Below are positions 33,807-42,594 of a stretch of 48,061 nucleotides of DNA, in pieces (the first letter of the stretch is position 1; each line of letters starts with the position of its first letter). Below the pieces are notes generated by a model. It saw only the letters and a list, made by a program, of their open reading frames with translations, was not told where the DNA came from and did no database searches. Source of the DNA: Bacteroides xylanisolvens XB1A (GTDB lineage Bacteria > Bacteroidota > Bacteroidia > Bacteroidales > Bacteroidaceae); NCBI RefSeq assembly GCF_000210075.1, contig NC_021017.1, positions 3,058,806-3,106,866 on the forward strand, read 5' to 3'. The position numbers and the translations under genes are program-made.

Positions 33807-35027
33807 ATGCAAGGTAACGAATATACATTGCCAAATGGCTTACGTATTATCCATGAACCGACCCTCTCAAAAGTAGCTTATTGTGGTTTTGCGATCGATG
33901 CCGGAACGCGCGATGAGGCAGAGAATGAGCAGGGAATGGCCCATTTTGTAGAACACCTGATTTTTAAAGGAACGGAGAAGCGTAAAGCCTGGCATATCCT
34001 CAACCGGATGGAGAATGTGGGGGGCGACCTGAATGCTTACACTAATAAGGAAGAAACGGTGGTCTATGCCGCTTTCCTGAAAGAACATCTGGAACGGGCG
34101 CTTGAACTGTTGGGGGATATTGTATTTCATTCAACCTTTCCGCAGCATGAGATAGAAAAAGAAACGGAGGTCATTATTGATGAAATCCAGTCGTATGAGG
34201 ATACTCCGTCGGAACTGATCTTCGATGATTTTGAAGATATGATCTTCCGCAATCATCCATTGGGAAGAAACATTCTTGGTAAACCGGAACTTCTGCGGAG
34301 TTTTCGCACGGAGGATGTTCTATCGTTTACCCGCCGGTTTTACCAACCGGGAAATATGGTGTTTTTTGTTCAGGGACAATATGATTTCAGAAGAATCATC
34401 CGCCTGGTAGAGAAATACCTCCTGGATATTCCTGATGTAAGAGTAGAGAATCGTCGTACACCTCCGCCTCTTTATGTGCCGGAACATTTGACGGTTCCCA
34501 GAGACACACATCAGGCACATGTAATGATTGGTAGCCGTGGCTATAATGCGTATGACGACAAACGTACGGCTCTCTATTTATTGAACAATGTCCTCGGAGG
34601 TCCCGGGATGAATAGCAAACTCAATGTGTCCCTTCGTGAGCGTAGAGGGCTGGTTTATAACGTCGAATCCAATCTGACCTCTTACACGGATACAGGGGCT
34701 TTCTGTATTTATTTCGGGACGGATGTAGATGATATGGACACCTGTTTGAAACTGACCTATAAGGAACTGAAGCGGATGCGTGATGTAAAAATGACTTCCT
34801 CCCAATTGGCAGCAGCGAAAAAGCAGTTGATCGGACAAATCGGAGTGGCATCTGATAACTTTGAGAATAATGCACTGGGAATGGCGAAAACATACCTTCA
34901 TTATCATAAATATGAATCATCCGAGCTTGTTTTTAAGCGTATTGAAGAGTTAACAGCAGAGCAACTACTGGAGGTTGCCAATGAAATGTTTGCAGAAGAG
35001 TATTTATCAACGCTGATTTATAAGTAG
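33807..35027 (+). CDS. M16 family zinc metallopeptidase
   Basis: Processing-peptidase-like enzyme of 406 residues. The inverted zinc motif H-F-V-E-H is His46/Glu49/His50, and the third ligand is probably in N-K-E-E-T-V-V-Y. The second half keeps the structural M16_C domain (L-N-N-V-L-G-G-P-G-M-N-S-K-L and L-R-E-R-R-G-L-V-Y-N-V). No signal peptide is seen, so it is predicted cytoplasmic. The start is set at M-Q-G-N-E-Y-T-L-P-N-G-L, the normal family beginning. Confidence 0.9.
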   Translation: MQGNEYTLPNGLRIIHEPTLSKVAYCGFAIDAGTRDEAENEQGMAHFVEHLIFKGTEKRKAWHILNRMENVGGDLNAYTNKEETVVYAAFLKEHLERALELLGDIVFHSTFPQHEIEKETEVIIDEIQSYEDTPSELIFDDFEDMIFRNHPLGRNILGKPELLRSFRTEDVLSFTRRFYQPGNMVFFVQGQYDFRRIIRLVEKYLLDIPDVRVENRRTPPPLYVPEHLTVPRDTHQAHVMIGSRGYNAYDDKRTALYLLNNVLGGPGMNSKLNVSLRERRGLVYNVESNLTSYTDTGAFCIYFGTDVDDMDTCLKLTYKELKRMRDVKMTSSQLAAAKKQLIGQIGVASDNFENNALGMAKTYLHYHKYESSELVFKRIEELTAEQLLEVANEMFAEEYLSTLIYK

Positions 35028-35085
35028 CTTTTTGATACTGCTACGATATACTGACAATTAATAAACTGTTAATATTAAACTAACC

Positions 35086-36183
35086 ATGAGAAACTTAACA
35101 CGAAATGTTTGGATTTGCCTGGGGCTGATAATGTTTCCCCTTACAACATTCGGACAGCAGAAGAGCAATTTTACCTATGTGCCGGCCCAGGAGCTTTTAT
35201 TGGTAGGAAAAGCGACTACCGAAGGTGAATATTTCCATCGGGTAGATACAGCAAAGTATTGTACGATGCCTCCTGCAGTAAAGAAGCTATTCACCAACTC
35301 TGCGGGTTTGGCTATTTCCTTCACAACGAACAGCCCGGTGATAAAAGCTAAATGGACTGTTCCTGACAATTACCAATTGCCAAACTTGACCAGACTAGCC
35401 CAGAAAGGCTTGGATTTGTATATCAAACGGGATGGGAAATGGCAATTTGCCGGAGTAGGGATGCCGGGTGGCGTGACTACAGAAAGAGTGATTGTCGATA
35501 ATATGGGAACCGAAGAGAAAGAATGTTTGTTATATCTGCCCTTATACGATGAGTTGAAGAGTCTGGAGATAGGCGTTTCTTCTGATGCTCACATACATAA
35601 AGGAGAAAATCCGTTCAAAGAGAAAATAGTAGTCTACGGATCCAGTATTTTGCAGGGAGCTTCTGCCAGCCGTCCGGGCATGGCCTATCCGGCCCGCTTA
35701 TCCCGTAGCAGTGGATATAATTTCATTAATTTGGGATTGAGTGGTAATGGAAAAATGGAGAAAGAAGTTGCCGGGATGTTAGCGAATATTGATGCAGACG
35801 CTTTTATCTTGGATTGTATTCCCAATCCTTCTCCAAAAGAGATTACCGAACGGGCTGTAGGCTTTGTAATGACCTTGCGGGAGAAACATCCGGATACACC
35901 TATTATTATCATACAGACATTGATACGCGAAACGGGAAACTTTAATCAGAAAGCCCGTGAGAATGTAAAGCAACAGAATGAGGCTATCGCCGAGCAAGTA
36001 GAAGTACTGCGTAAAAAAGGCGTAAAGAACCTGTATTTCATTAAAGAAGACCGTTTCTTGGGAACAGATCACGAGGGAACCATCGACGGAACTCATCCGA
36101 ACGATTTGGGATTCGACCGGATGCTAAAGAAGTATAAACCTGCTATCAGCAAGATTCTGAAAATTAAGTTTAGAGACGAATAA
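35086..36183 (+). CDS. Exported SGNH/GDSL hydrolase, two-domain
   Basis: Protein of 365 residues with a signal peptide ending T-T-F-G-Q. A beta-sandwich N-terminal domain (about 25-175) precedes an SGNH esterase domain. The nucleophile block is V-V-Y-G-S-S-I-L-Q-G-A-S. The Gly and Asn blocks are in N-L-G-L-S-G-N-G and D-C-I-P-N-P-S, and the catalytic Asp-His pair is in D-G-T-H-P-N-D-L-G-F. Such enzymes remove acetyl or other acyl groups from glycans. The terminator after it and the facing PUL suggest it is a single-gene unit. Confidence 0.88.
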   Translation: MRNLTRNVWICLGLIMFPLTTFGQQKSNFTYVPAQELLLVGKATTEGEYFHRVDTAKYCTMPPAVKKLFTNSAGLAISFTTNSPVIKAKWTVPDNYQLPNLTRLAQKGLDLYIKRDGKWQFAGVGMPGGVTTERVIVDNMGTEEKECLLYLPLYDELKSLEIGVSSDAHIHKGENPFKEKIVVYGSSILQGASASRPGMAYPARLSRSSGYNFINLGLSGNGKMEKEVAGMLANIDADAFILDCIPNPSPKEITERAVGFVMTLREKHPDTPIIIIQTLIRETGNFNQKARENVKQQNEAIAEQVEVLRKKGVKNLYFIKEDRFLGTDHEGTIDGTHPNDLGFDRMLKKYKPAISKILKIKFRDE

Positions 36184-36204
36184 CGGAAAGAAATAAGAAG
36201 AAAT

Positions 36205-36239
36205 AAAGGTCAATTCATGGGGGTGAACTGACCTTTTTT
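36205..36239 (+). terminator. Rho-independent terminator after the SGNH gene
   Basis: AAAGGTCAATTCA and TGAACTGACCTTT form a 13-base stem with one mismatch, followed by a run of T. It lies 22 bases after the stop codon. Confidence 0.8.
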
Positions 36240-36324
36240 CTTTTGCAAATGTGTTAAGTTGTTCCTGAAAACAAGAAGCCCACTACTTCTTTAATAAGAT
36301 GTTTCGAATGACTTATAGAGAAGA

Positions 36325-37227
36325 TCATTCCAAATCTCTCAATCCTTTTTCCTCCAAATAATGAATAAGTTCTTGTGGACGGTCTGTTTGTATCATTGTT
36401 GCTTTATGCTTTAACATCCAACCCCAATGTTTATCTTTACTTTCCAATAGAGCATTCTCATCATCATGTCCGCCACATAGACTATCCCATAAAGTATTCA
36501 TCCATACCCGACTACCTGATTTAGCGATTTCATCTATTATTTTTAGATTCGGATTTGCATCATCTTTGAAGCATAGTTCGTAAGCAATTGGGGTAAAGTT
36601 TTTGATAAAAGTTTGTATAGTGGCAACTGCTTCTTTATCCCATAAATTAACGATAGGCATATAAAGCATGCTTTCATTGGAGCCATACTCTTTTTTCACT
36701 TTCTCTACAGGATAGTATCCTTTGATGATGACCTGTTTCTCCATTCCACATTCCTGGATGATAGGCATAATTTCTTTTATGTAAGTACCTCCTTTGTCTA
36801 TATTGACAAGAATACGGCCTTTACAGACATTTAATGCTTCTTTCAGTGTGGGGATTGGTTGGCGGGTTTTGATTCCGTTGCCGCTGCGTAGGACGAACTT
36901 TTTCAGTTCCTCGGTCGTATAATCTTTTATCGGTCCCTTTCCCGTAGAAGTACGGTCGAGAGTTTCGTCGTGCATACAAATAAAGTTGCCATCTTTAGTC
37001 GGTTGTATGTCAAGTTCTATCATATCAACTTTCATTGCAATTGCTTTTTCGATACTTTGCAGGGAGTTTTCCGGCGCATTGCGCCAGTCTCCTCTATGAG
37101 CGATAACAAAGATATACTTCGATTCATTATCATGTAGATTTTTCAAAAGTTTATCAGTCCTTGTTTGTGCGCTGATGGAAAATGCGGTTAGCAGAATAGG
37201 TAGTAAGAAAAAAAGTTTTTTCGTCAT
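36325..37227 (-). CDS. Exported glycerophosphodiester phosphodiesterase
   Basis: Cleaves glycerophosphodiesters to glycerol-3-phosphate and an alcohol in the periplasm. It has 300 residues with a signal peptide ending S-I-S-A-Q. The GDPD TIM barrel shows A-H-R-G-D, N-S-L-Q-S-I, the metal-binding E-L-D-I-Q and the catalytic M-H-D-E-T-L-D-R-T. The P-E-N preceding these is also canonical. It is placed as the last gene of the Sus-type operon, 63 bases after the lipoprotein gene, with a hairpin in between. In this setting the substrate may come from a phosphodiester-containing glycan instead of phospholipid. Confidence 0.9.
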   Translation of the reverse strand: MTKKLFFLLPILLTAFSISAQTRTDKLLKNLHDNESKYIFVIAHRGDWRNAPENSLQSIEKAIAMKVDMIELDIQPTKDGNFICMHDETLDRTSTGKGPIKDYTTEELKKFVLRSGNGIKTRQPIPTLKEALNVCKGRILVNIDKGGTYIKEIMPIIQECGMEKQVIIKGYYPVEKVKKEYGSNESMLYMPIVNLWDKEAVATIQTFIKNFTPIAYELCFKDDANPNLKIIDEIAKSGSRVWMNTLWDSLCGGHDDENALLESKDKHWGWMLKHKATMIQTDRPQELIHYLEEKGLRDLE

Positions 37228-37260
37228 AACTTAATAGAATTCATTAATGATGATAAAAGT

Positions 37261-37283
37261 CACCCGGGGCATCGCCCCGGGTG
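37261..37283 (-). terminator. GC-rich hairpin between PUL lipoprotein gene and GDPD gene
   Basis: CACCCGGGGC, a three-base loop and GCCCCGGGTG form a perfect ten-base stem. On the - strand ACTTTTATC follows. It can act as a terminator or as an attenuator or RNA-end stabiliser that lowers expression of the GDPD gene relative to upstream genes. Confidence 0.65.
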
Positions 37284-37290
37284 CTCGCTA

Positions 37291-38550
37291 TTATTTGACA
37301 GTAATGCGGCGAATCAGGTAATTGACGGCGCCTGCCACATACATTGTTTTGCAGTCCTCCGTAATTATGATTTCATACGGTTGGTTGAAGGTAGCCTTCA
37401 GTCCTTTTCCGTCGGAGAAACCTGCTTTCCCAGAACCAGCGATGGTTTCTAGCGTTCCTTTCGAGTAGTCTCCATTTGCGTCAGGAGTTAGTTTGCGGAT
37501 GCAGTTGTACGTGTTATCCGAAAGATACAGGCATCCATCTGAACCGGCAGCTACCCCGAAAGTAGCACCCACTTTTGCACTAAGCGGATTACCGGGTTCT
37601 CCGTCATAATACTCTTGTCCTTTTACTCCGTCTCCTGCAATTGTCTTTTGCGTGCCATCCGGACTGATTTGAATCAACACATACCCATTAGAAGTACCAA
37701 CAATCATATTCTTGTTTTTGTCGAACACAATATAGTTGGGAGATACGTTAAGAGTGGCGAAAGTTGTTTTTGTACCTGAAGGTGTGAATTTATAAATCGC
37801 CTTATTGTCGCGTGCCGATACATATATGTTATCTTCATCATCGAATGTAACATTCATTGGACTCTTCATTTCGGATGCTAAGGTTGAAACAGACATACTG
37901 CCGGTTTCTATTTTCCGTAACATTCCTTTTCCTTTGTCGATGAAATAATAGTTTCCTTTCGAATCGAATCCACCTTGCCAGATAGCACTGCTACCGTCTA
38001 CTGCCACATCGAGGAGTGAAGTGACCAGGAAGTCCGGAGAGATACGTCGTATATAGTTGTATCCTCGTTCTGTAAACCATAAACTGCCATCCGGAGCAAA
38101 AGCGATACCAGTGGGAAGCTTGGTTGTGGCTTCCGTACCGACTCCGTCTGTCATTTCGAATACTCCCTTCTGTCCAACGATTGTTTGAACGATATATTCC
38201 TGATCGGGTGTTTTCAGATAATTGAGCTCGAGGCCTGTCAATTCACCCGAGGGGGATTTGACGCGGATGGAATATTTTCCCGGAGCCATTTCAGGTAATA
38301 TTATTTTCAGTTCGTCCTTGAATGCTTCTATAACGGTTGCTTGTTGGTCGTTGATGAAAACAGCATTTTCTTCCGGCACCGTGCTGAAATTACGTCCCAG
38401 TATTGTAGCTATTTCACCGGAATAAACATTGGTGGGTTTCACGAGGACCAGCCTAAGCTCTGTCACTGACGCTTTGTAGTCATTATCATTGCAGGCTACA
38501 AACAATGATAAGAGTGGGCAGGCGAGCAGTAGTATGTATATCTTTCTCAT
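37291..38550 (-). CDS. Surface lipoprotein with one IPT/TIG domain and NHL propeller
   Basis: Protein of 419 residues with a lipobox (L-F-V-A-C), so it is membrane-anchored and probably surface-exposed. One IPT/TIG immunoglobulin-like domain (about 28-115) precedes an NHL-type beta-propeller (about 125-419), with repeats such as L-S-D-N-T-Y-N-C-I-R-K-L and F-A-P-D-G-S-L-W-F-T-E-R-G. The place after susC/susD corresponds to the SusE/SusF slot, so glycan binding is likely. It is a short paralogue of the next upstream gene, seven bases away. Confidence 0.87.
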   Translation of the reverse strand: MRKIYILLLACPLLSLFVACNDNDYKASVTELRLVLVKPTNVYSGEIATILGRNFSTVPEENAVFINDQQATVIEAFKDELKIILPEMAPGKYSIRVKSPSGELTGLELNYLKTPDQEYIVQTIVGQKGVFEMTDGVGTEATTKLPTGIAFAPDGSLWFTERGYNYIRRISPDFLVTSLLDVAVDGSSAIWQGGFDSKGNYYFIDKGKGMLRKIETGSMSVSTLASEMKSPMNVTFDDEDNIYVSARDNKAIYKFTPSGTKTTFATLNVSPNYIVFDKNKNMIVGTSNGYVLIQISPDGTQKTIAGDGVKGQEYYDGEPGNPLSAKVGATFGVAAGSDGCLYLSDNTYNCIRKLTPDANGDYSKGTLETIAGSGKAGFSDGKGLKATFNQPYEIIITEDCKTMYVAGAVNYLIRRITVK

Positions 38551-38556
38551 AGTCTT

Positions 38557-40338
38557 TTATTTATTTACTGTTATGGTACGAATCAAATGGTTTTGCTCAT
38601 CAGCGATATATACTTTATCCGAAACCAGTACGCTTGCAGGGCAATTGAATGTAGCTGTCAGGGCAGAACCATCAATTTTACCTTTCGTTCCCGGAATACC
38701 GGCTATTGTTTTTAATGTTCCTTTCGTATAGTCGCCTTCTGCATCCGGTGTTAGCGTACGTATGGTATGCATTGTATAATCGGTGATATAAAGTACCTCA
38801 TCCGGGCCGAATGCAATGCCGAATGTTGCCCCCATGGTTGCTTTTGACAGGTCGTTCTGTTCACCATTAGAATAAGTCGCGGCAGTGGGTACTACGCCAG
38901 TTCCGAATACAGTTTTTAGTGTACCGTCCGTATCGAACATATGCAGCTGATAAGTACCGCCGGTACCTACAAAAATTCTTCCCTTCTTATCTACCGCCAT
39001 ACAATTGGGACCGGCTTTGAGTGAAGACATATCGTAGTTAGTTACAGTACCGCCGGATGTTATTTTCTTTACTGCCTTATTATCGCGGTCCGCGATATAC
39101 ATATTACCATTACTATCAAAAGTGACGCTCATCGGACTTTTAAAGGTTGTTTCGGTGGAGAACACAGAGCAAGTGCCTTCCTGTGTAATCTTAATAATAT
39201 TATTTAAAGCTTTATTGGCTACATAATATATGCCCGAGAGATCGAAACCACCTTGCCAGGGAGCATTAAATGTAACGGTGCCACTTTTGGCAACAGTTGA
39301 AACATTATATTCCTGATCCATTTTTCTGATGACGTTATTTCCTCTTTCGGCAATCCATATGTCACCATTGGGTGCGAGAGCTAGTCCCTGCGGGAATTTG
39401 AAAGAGGCAGCCGTTCCCTTACCGTCAGTAGAGGTAGTTGCGGAGTTACCTGCTACTGTTGCAACTGTGTAAGATAAATCTTCGTAGGTGAAACTTAGAT
39501 TCTCTACCGTTTTATCTGCGACAGTAACTTTGACTGGATAGGTACCGGAAGGATTCTCCGGAGCAATAATGGTTAGCGTTGTTGCGGTTACAACTTTTAC
39601 GGTTGCCTGCTTTCCGTTTATGGAAACCATGTTCTCTTCGACCGTTGTTCCAAATCCTTCTCCTGAAATCACCACTTCCTCTCCGGCTTTTCCACGTGCG
39701 GGGGTTAGAGAAGAGGTCGTTAATGTCACTGTGTGAAGGTAAGTAAACAGGGGGCTTTCAGCTTCTTTAGTACCAATTCTCACACGGATAGGGTAACTGC
39801 CTTCCTCGGTGTCGGGAATGATAATTTTGAGTTGGCTGGAAGTCGCCTCTTTAACTTCAGCAGTCACTCCGTTGATTGTCACCTGATTTTCTGATACCAC
39901 TGTGCTGAAACACTGACCGATCAGTGTCACTAAATCTCCTGCATAGGCAGAGGAGGGCATAACCTGTAATACAGCAAGTTCAGGTGGAGCTTGAGGTGTT
40001 GCATAAGTAAATTTGAGTCCTTCTACAACTTCCCCTTTCACACTAACTTTGATTGAATAAGTACCTTCCGGATTATTGGGAAGAGCAATCACTAAACGAT
40101 TCTGGGTTGCATCGATAATTTCCGCTTGTACTCCGTTAATAAATACCTCATTATCAATTGCTGTTTCAGAAAAATGAACTCCTGAAATAATTGCGGTACC
40201 TCCTGTCGATCCAGCTTTCGGAATAATGGAAATGAGTTTCGGAGGAAATTGTCGGGAATCGGATTCGTCCGATTCCGAACATCCACAGAACAAGTTGCAA
40301 CAAAATAGGATAGATAAAATAAATATTGAGTTCTTCAT
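38557..40338 (-). CDS. Surface lipoprotein with three IPT/TIG domains and NHL propeller
   Basis: Protein of 593 residues with a lipobox ending F-C-G-C. Three tandem IPT/TIG domains follow (about 33-115, 118-205 and 207-290), each ending in an F-T-Y-type strand. An NHL beta-propeller (about 295-593) closes the protein. The propeller is clearly similar to the downstream gene, so the two probably arose by duplication with different numbers of TIG units. This layout suggests a binding head held away from the membrane on a stalk. The ligand is unknown. It starts 12 bases after the phosphodiester glycosidase stop. Confidence 0.87.
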   Translation of the reverse strand: MKNSIFILSILFCCNLFCGCSESDESDSRQFPPKLISIIPKAGSTGGTAIISGVHFSETAIDNEVFINGVQAEIIDATQNRLVIALPNNPEGTYSIKVSVKGEVVEGLKFTYATPQAPPELAVLQVMPSSAYAGDLVTLIGQCFSTVVSENQVTINGVTAEVKEATSSQLKIIIPDTEEGSYPIRVRIGTKEAESPLFTYLHTVTLTTSSLTPARGKAGEEVVISGEGFGTTVEENMVSINGKQATVKVVTATTLTIIAPENPSGTYPVKVTVADKTVENLSFTYEDLSYTVATVAGNSATTSTDGKGTAASFKFPQGLALAPNGDIWIAERGNNVIRKMDQEYNVSTVAKSGTVTFNAPWQGGFDLSGIYYVANKALNNIIKITQEGTCSVFSTETTFKSPMSVTFDSNGNMYIADRDNKAVKKITSGGTVTNYDMSSLKAGPNCMAVDKKGRIFVGTGGTYQLHMFDTDGTLKTVFGTGVVPTAATYSNGEQNDLSKATMGATFGIAFGPDEVLYITDYTMHTIRTLTPDAEGDYTKGTLKTIAGIPGTKGKIDGSALTATFNCPASVLVSDKVYIADEQNHLIRTITVNK

Positions 40339-40350
40339 ACTTTCTGCTTT

Positions 40351-41298
40351 TTAAGGTTCATTGACTGTTACCATCCACGTATTTACGACAGGTCGCTCCT
40401 GTCCATCAGAAGGCCGGTTCCGTATTTGGAATATATCCGCTATCGGATGTCGTATAAGCATTTGGGTAGAACCGCCACCATCCAGGTTCACAGCCCATGA
40501 GCATCCTAATGCTTTCATTATTGAACCCATTTCCGGATAAGTAAGTCCGTATGAGTAGAACTCTACACGTCCGTCAGCCACCATGAAGTAGACATGACCA
40601 TCATCTGAATATCCAAGACAAGTACGCGGATCGATACCTGGATAAGTCGCGCCGGATATTTCTCCATCCCGTAGCACGATAACTCCGCTCCCGGTCACTT
40701 CTTTGAGGTTGTACTGCATACCACGATACTCCACAGAGTCGGCAATTACCATTTTGTTGTCTTTCGTCAGCGCGATAAAACTCAAAGCTTGTTGGGGAAG
40801 TGTTTCTTTAAAGATGAATGAGTTTTTTAAGATCACTCCATTGCGATGAATGGGCCCCCTGATATCCATTGTACTGACATCCCAAAAATCAGCATTAATC
40901 ATGGCAGCTACCCGGTGCCACGGACGGTCGGCGTAATCTGCCATTTCTGTTAGTGTCTGCCGCTGGAAGTTGTTGCGTACATCCGCATCATACGGCATAC
41001 CTACTTCTAATGAAACCCCTGGTTCATTCAAATCAATGTCGATTATAAATATATGAGTAGAGCGGCTGTCTGCCTTTTGAAAATGGACATCTGTTTCCGT
41101 AACTCCCAATGCAACAACAAAGCTGGTATCGGTATATACACGTGCCACTGTTTCACTACCCGCTAATAGTTTTTGACCGATTTTTGTTTGCGGGGTATAA
41201 TGTACGTCTTCAATTGTATCGTTTGAGCAACTTAAGAAAGCCACTGGTAATACAAATGACAGAATCTGCATGTATTTTAATAAGTTCATCATTTTCAT
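40351..41298 (-). CDS. Phosphodiester glycosidase lipoprotein (NAGPA domain)
   Basis: Protein of 315 residues with a lipobox (A-F-L-S-C). It belongs to the PF09992 family related to the mammalian 'uncovering enzyme' that removes GlcNAc from GlcNAc-1-phospho-mannose. Family signatures include a long segment with M-I-N-A-D-F-W, the R-T-C-L-G-Y-S-D-D block and V-N-L-D-G-G-G-S-T-Q-M near the end. It is expected to release a sugar from a sugar-1-phosphodiester. It is coupled to susD (four-base gap), so it is likely surface-exposed and part of glycan capture. Start could also be the in-frame Met three or four codons later. Confidence 0.87.
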   Translation of the reverse strand: MKMMNLLKYMQILSFVLPVAFLSCSNDTIEDVHYTPQTKIGQKLLAGSETVARVYTDTSFVVALGVTETDVHFQKADSRSTHIFIIDIDLNEPGVSLEVGMPYDADVRNNFQRQTLTEMADYADRPWHRVAAMINADFWDVSTMDIRGPIHRNGVILKNSFIFKETLPQQALSFIALTKDNKMVIADSVEYRGMQYNLKEVTGSGVIVLRDGEISGATYPGIDPRTCLGYSDDGHVYFMVADGRVEFYSYGLTYPEMGSIMKALGCSWAVNLDGGGSTQMLIRHPIADIFQIRNRPSDGQERPVVNTWMVTVNEP

Positions 41299-41302
41299 TG
41301 TT

Positions 41303-42589
41303 TTAGTTAGCCCAATATGAATTTTGATTTAAAAGTTTATTGAGAGACCTTTCTTTGGCAGGAATAGGTAATTTGTTATACTTGCGCTCAAAGCCGAGAT
41401 CACTTTCCAGGCGGTTGAGGCGGACAAGGTCGAACCAACGGAAACCTTCTGCCAGTAGTTCCGTATGTCTCTCATTGAGAATTGCATCTATGAAGTCTTC
41501 TTCAGTGGCAGGGTGTACAGAAGGAAGACCACGAAAGTTCCGAAGCTCATTCAAACGGGTAAGCCCTTTGGAAAGTCCTTGTGCTTCAGCACTGATCAGG
41601 TACATTTCCCCCAAACGGGTAATAATGATCGGATCGGTAGTCACCTCTCCACCGGGATATTTATTAATGACTTCATTTGTTTCCTGCATATCAATTGATA
41701 TGGCGGTTCGTTTATCATCCGGTTCGAACATATTCATCACTTTTGTCGTCGGCGCATATGTATAGCTACCTCCATTGGCAGAAGCACGTGAATAGAGGGA
41801 AGCACTCAAGTTTACGCTTGATTCATTGAGCAGATTGACAAATGAGAATATTTCTTCTCGGTTTGCTTTTCCACGGAAGATCTGGTCGAAGTCGGCAAGT
41901 GAGAAATTGGCATCACCTATCACTTCTTCAGCAAGTTTGGCAGCTTCAGTCATTTTGCCTTGTGCAAGTTTGGTTCTTGCCATTAAAGCCTTTGCCGCTT
42001 GTTTTGAGACGTAATACTTGTCGGAAAAAGTAGGAGCATAATCTATTGCTACCTGAAAATTCTTTTCTACAAAACTCCATCCTTCTGTTTCGGTAGATGC
42101 TGCGATGTCTCCCGAGAAAGGAGCTTCGAGAATGGGAACTTCTCCATAGCGGGTAACCAGGTGATAATAAATCAGACCACGGAAGAAACTGGCTACTCCC
42201 AGTATCTCGTTTCGTGACTGGCTGGCTGCTAATTTGTCAACTGCGACAATCAGTGAATTTACTTGGTAGAGAGCAGTATAAAATCCATCCCACGGTCCGC
42301 TGACGAAACCGCTTTCAGGGGTAACCAGGTCTTTTACCAATAATACCGGATCTTTCAGTCCTGTCGCTCCGCCGCGGACAAGATCTCCGCCGACAATGTC
42401 TTGTGTAAGATAACCATTGACTGTTGGTTTGTTTTGTATATAAAAGTAGAGTCCGGTAAGCAGTAATTGAGCATCCTCCTCGGTGAGGTTATCACTGGAT
42501 ACGGCATTATGCGGATATTGGTCCATTTCGTTGCAACTAGTGGCAAACACCAATAATACTGTTAATAATGATATAATAAAATTCTTCAT
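41303..42589 (-). CDS. SusD-like surface glycan-binding lipoprotein
   Basis: Protein of 428 residues with a lipobox (F-A-T-S-C). The helical TPR core and the C-terminal RagB/SusD domain are visible, including L-N-E-L-R-N-F-R-G and I-L-N-E-R-H-T-E-L-L-A-E-G-F-R-W-F-D-L-V-R, the strongest family mark. It would sit as a lid on the SusC transporter and bind the glycan. Its length is a little below the usual 500 or more residues. It is six bases after susC. Confidence 0.94.
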   Translation of the reverse strand: MKNFIISLLTVLLVFATSCNEMDQYPHNAVSSDNLTEEDAQLLLTGLYFYIQNKPTVNGYLTQDIVGGDLVRGGATGLKDPVLLVKDLVTPESGFVSGPWDGFYTALYQVNSLIVAVDKLAASQSRNEILGVASFFRGLIYYHLVTRYGEVPILEAPFSGDIAASTETEGWSFVEKNFQVAIDYAPTFSDKYYVSKQAAKALMARTKLAQGKMTEAAKLAEEVIGDANFSLADFDQIFRGKANREEIFSFVNLLNESSVNLSASLYSRASANGGSYTYAPTTKVMNMFEPDDKRTAISIDMQETNEVINKYPGGEVTTDPIIITRLGEMYLISAEAQGLSKGLTRLNELRNFRGLPSVHPATEEDFIDAILNERHTELLAEGFRWFDLVRLNRLESDLGFERKYNKLPIPAKERSLNKLLNQNSYWAN

Positions 42590-42594
42590 ATCTG

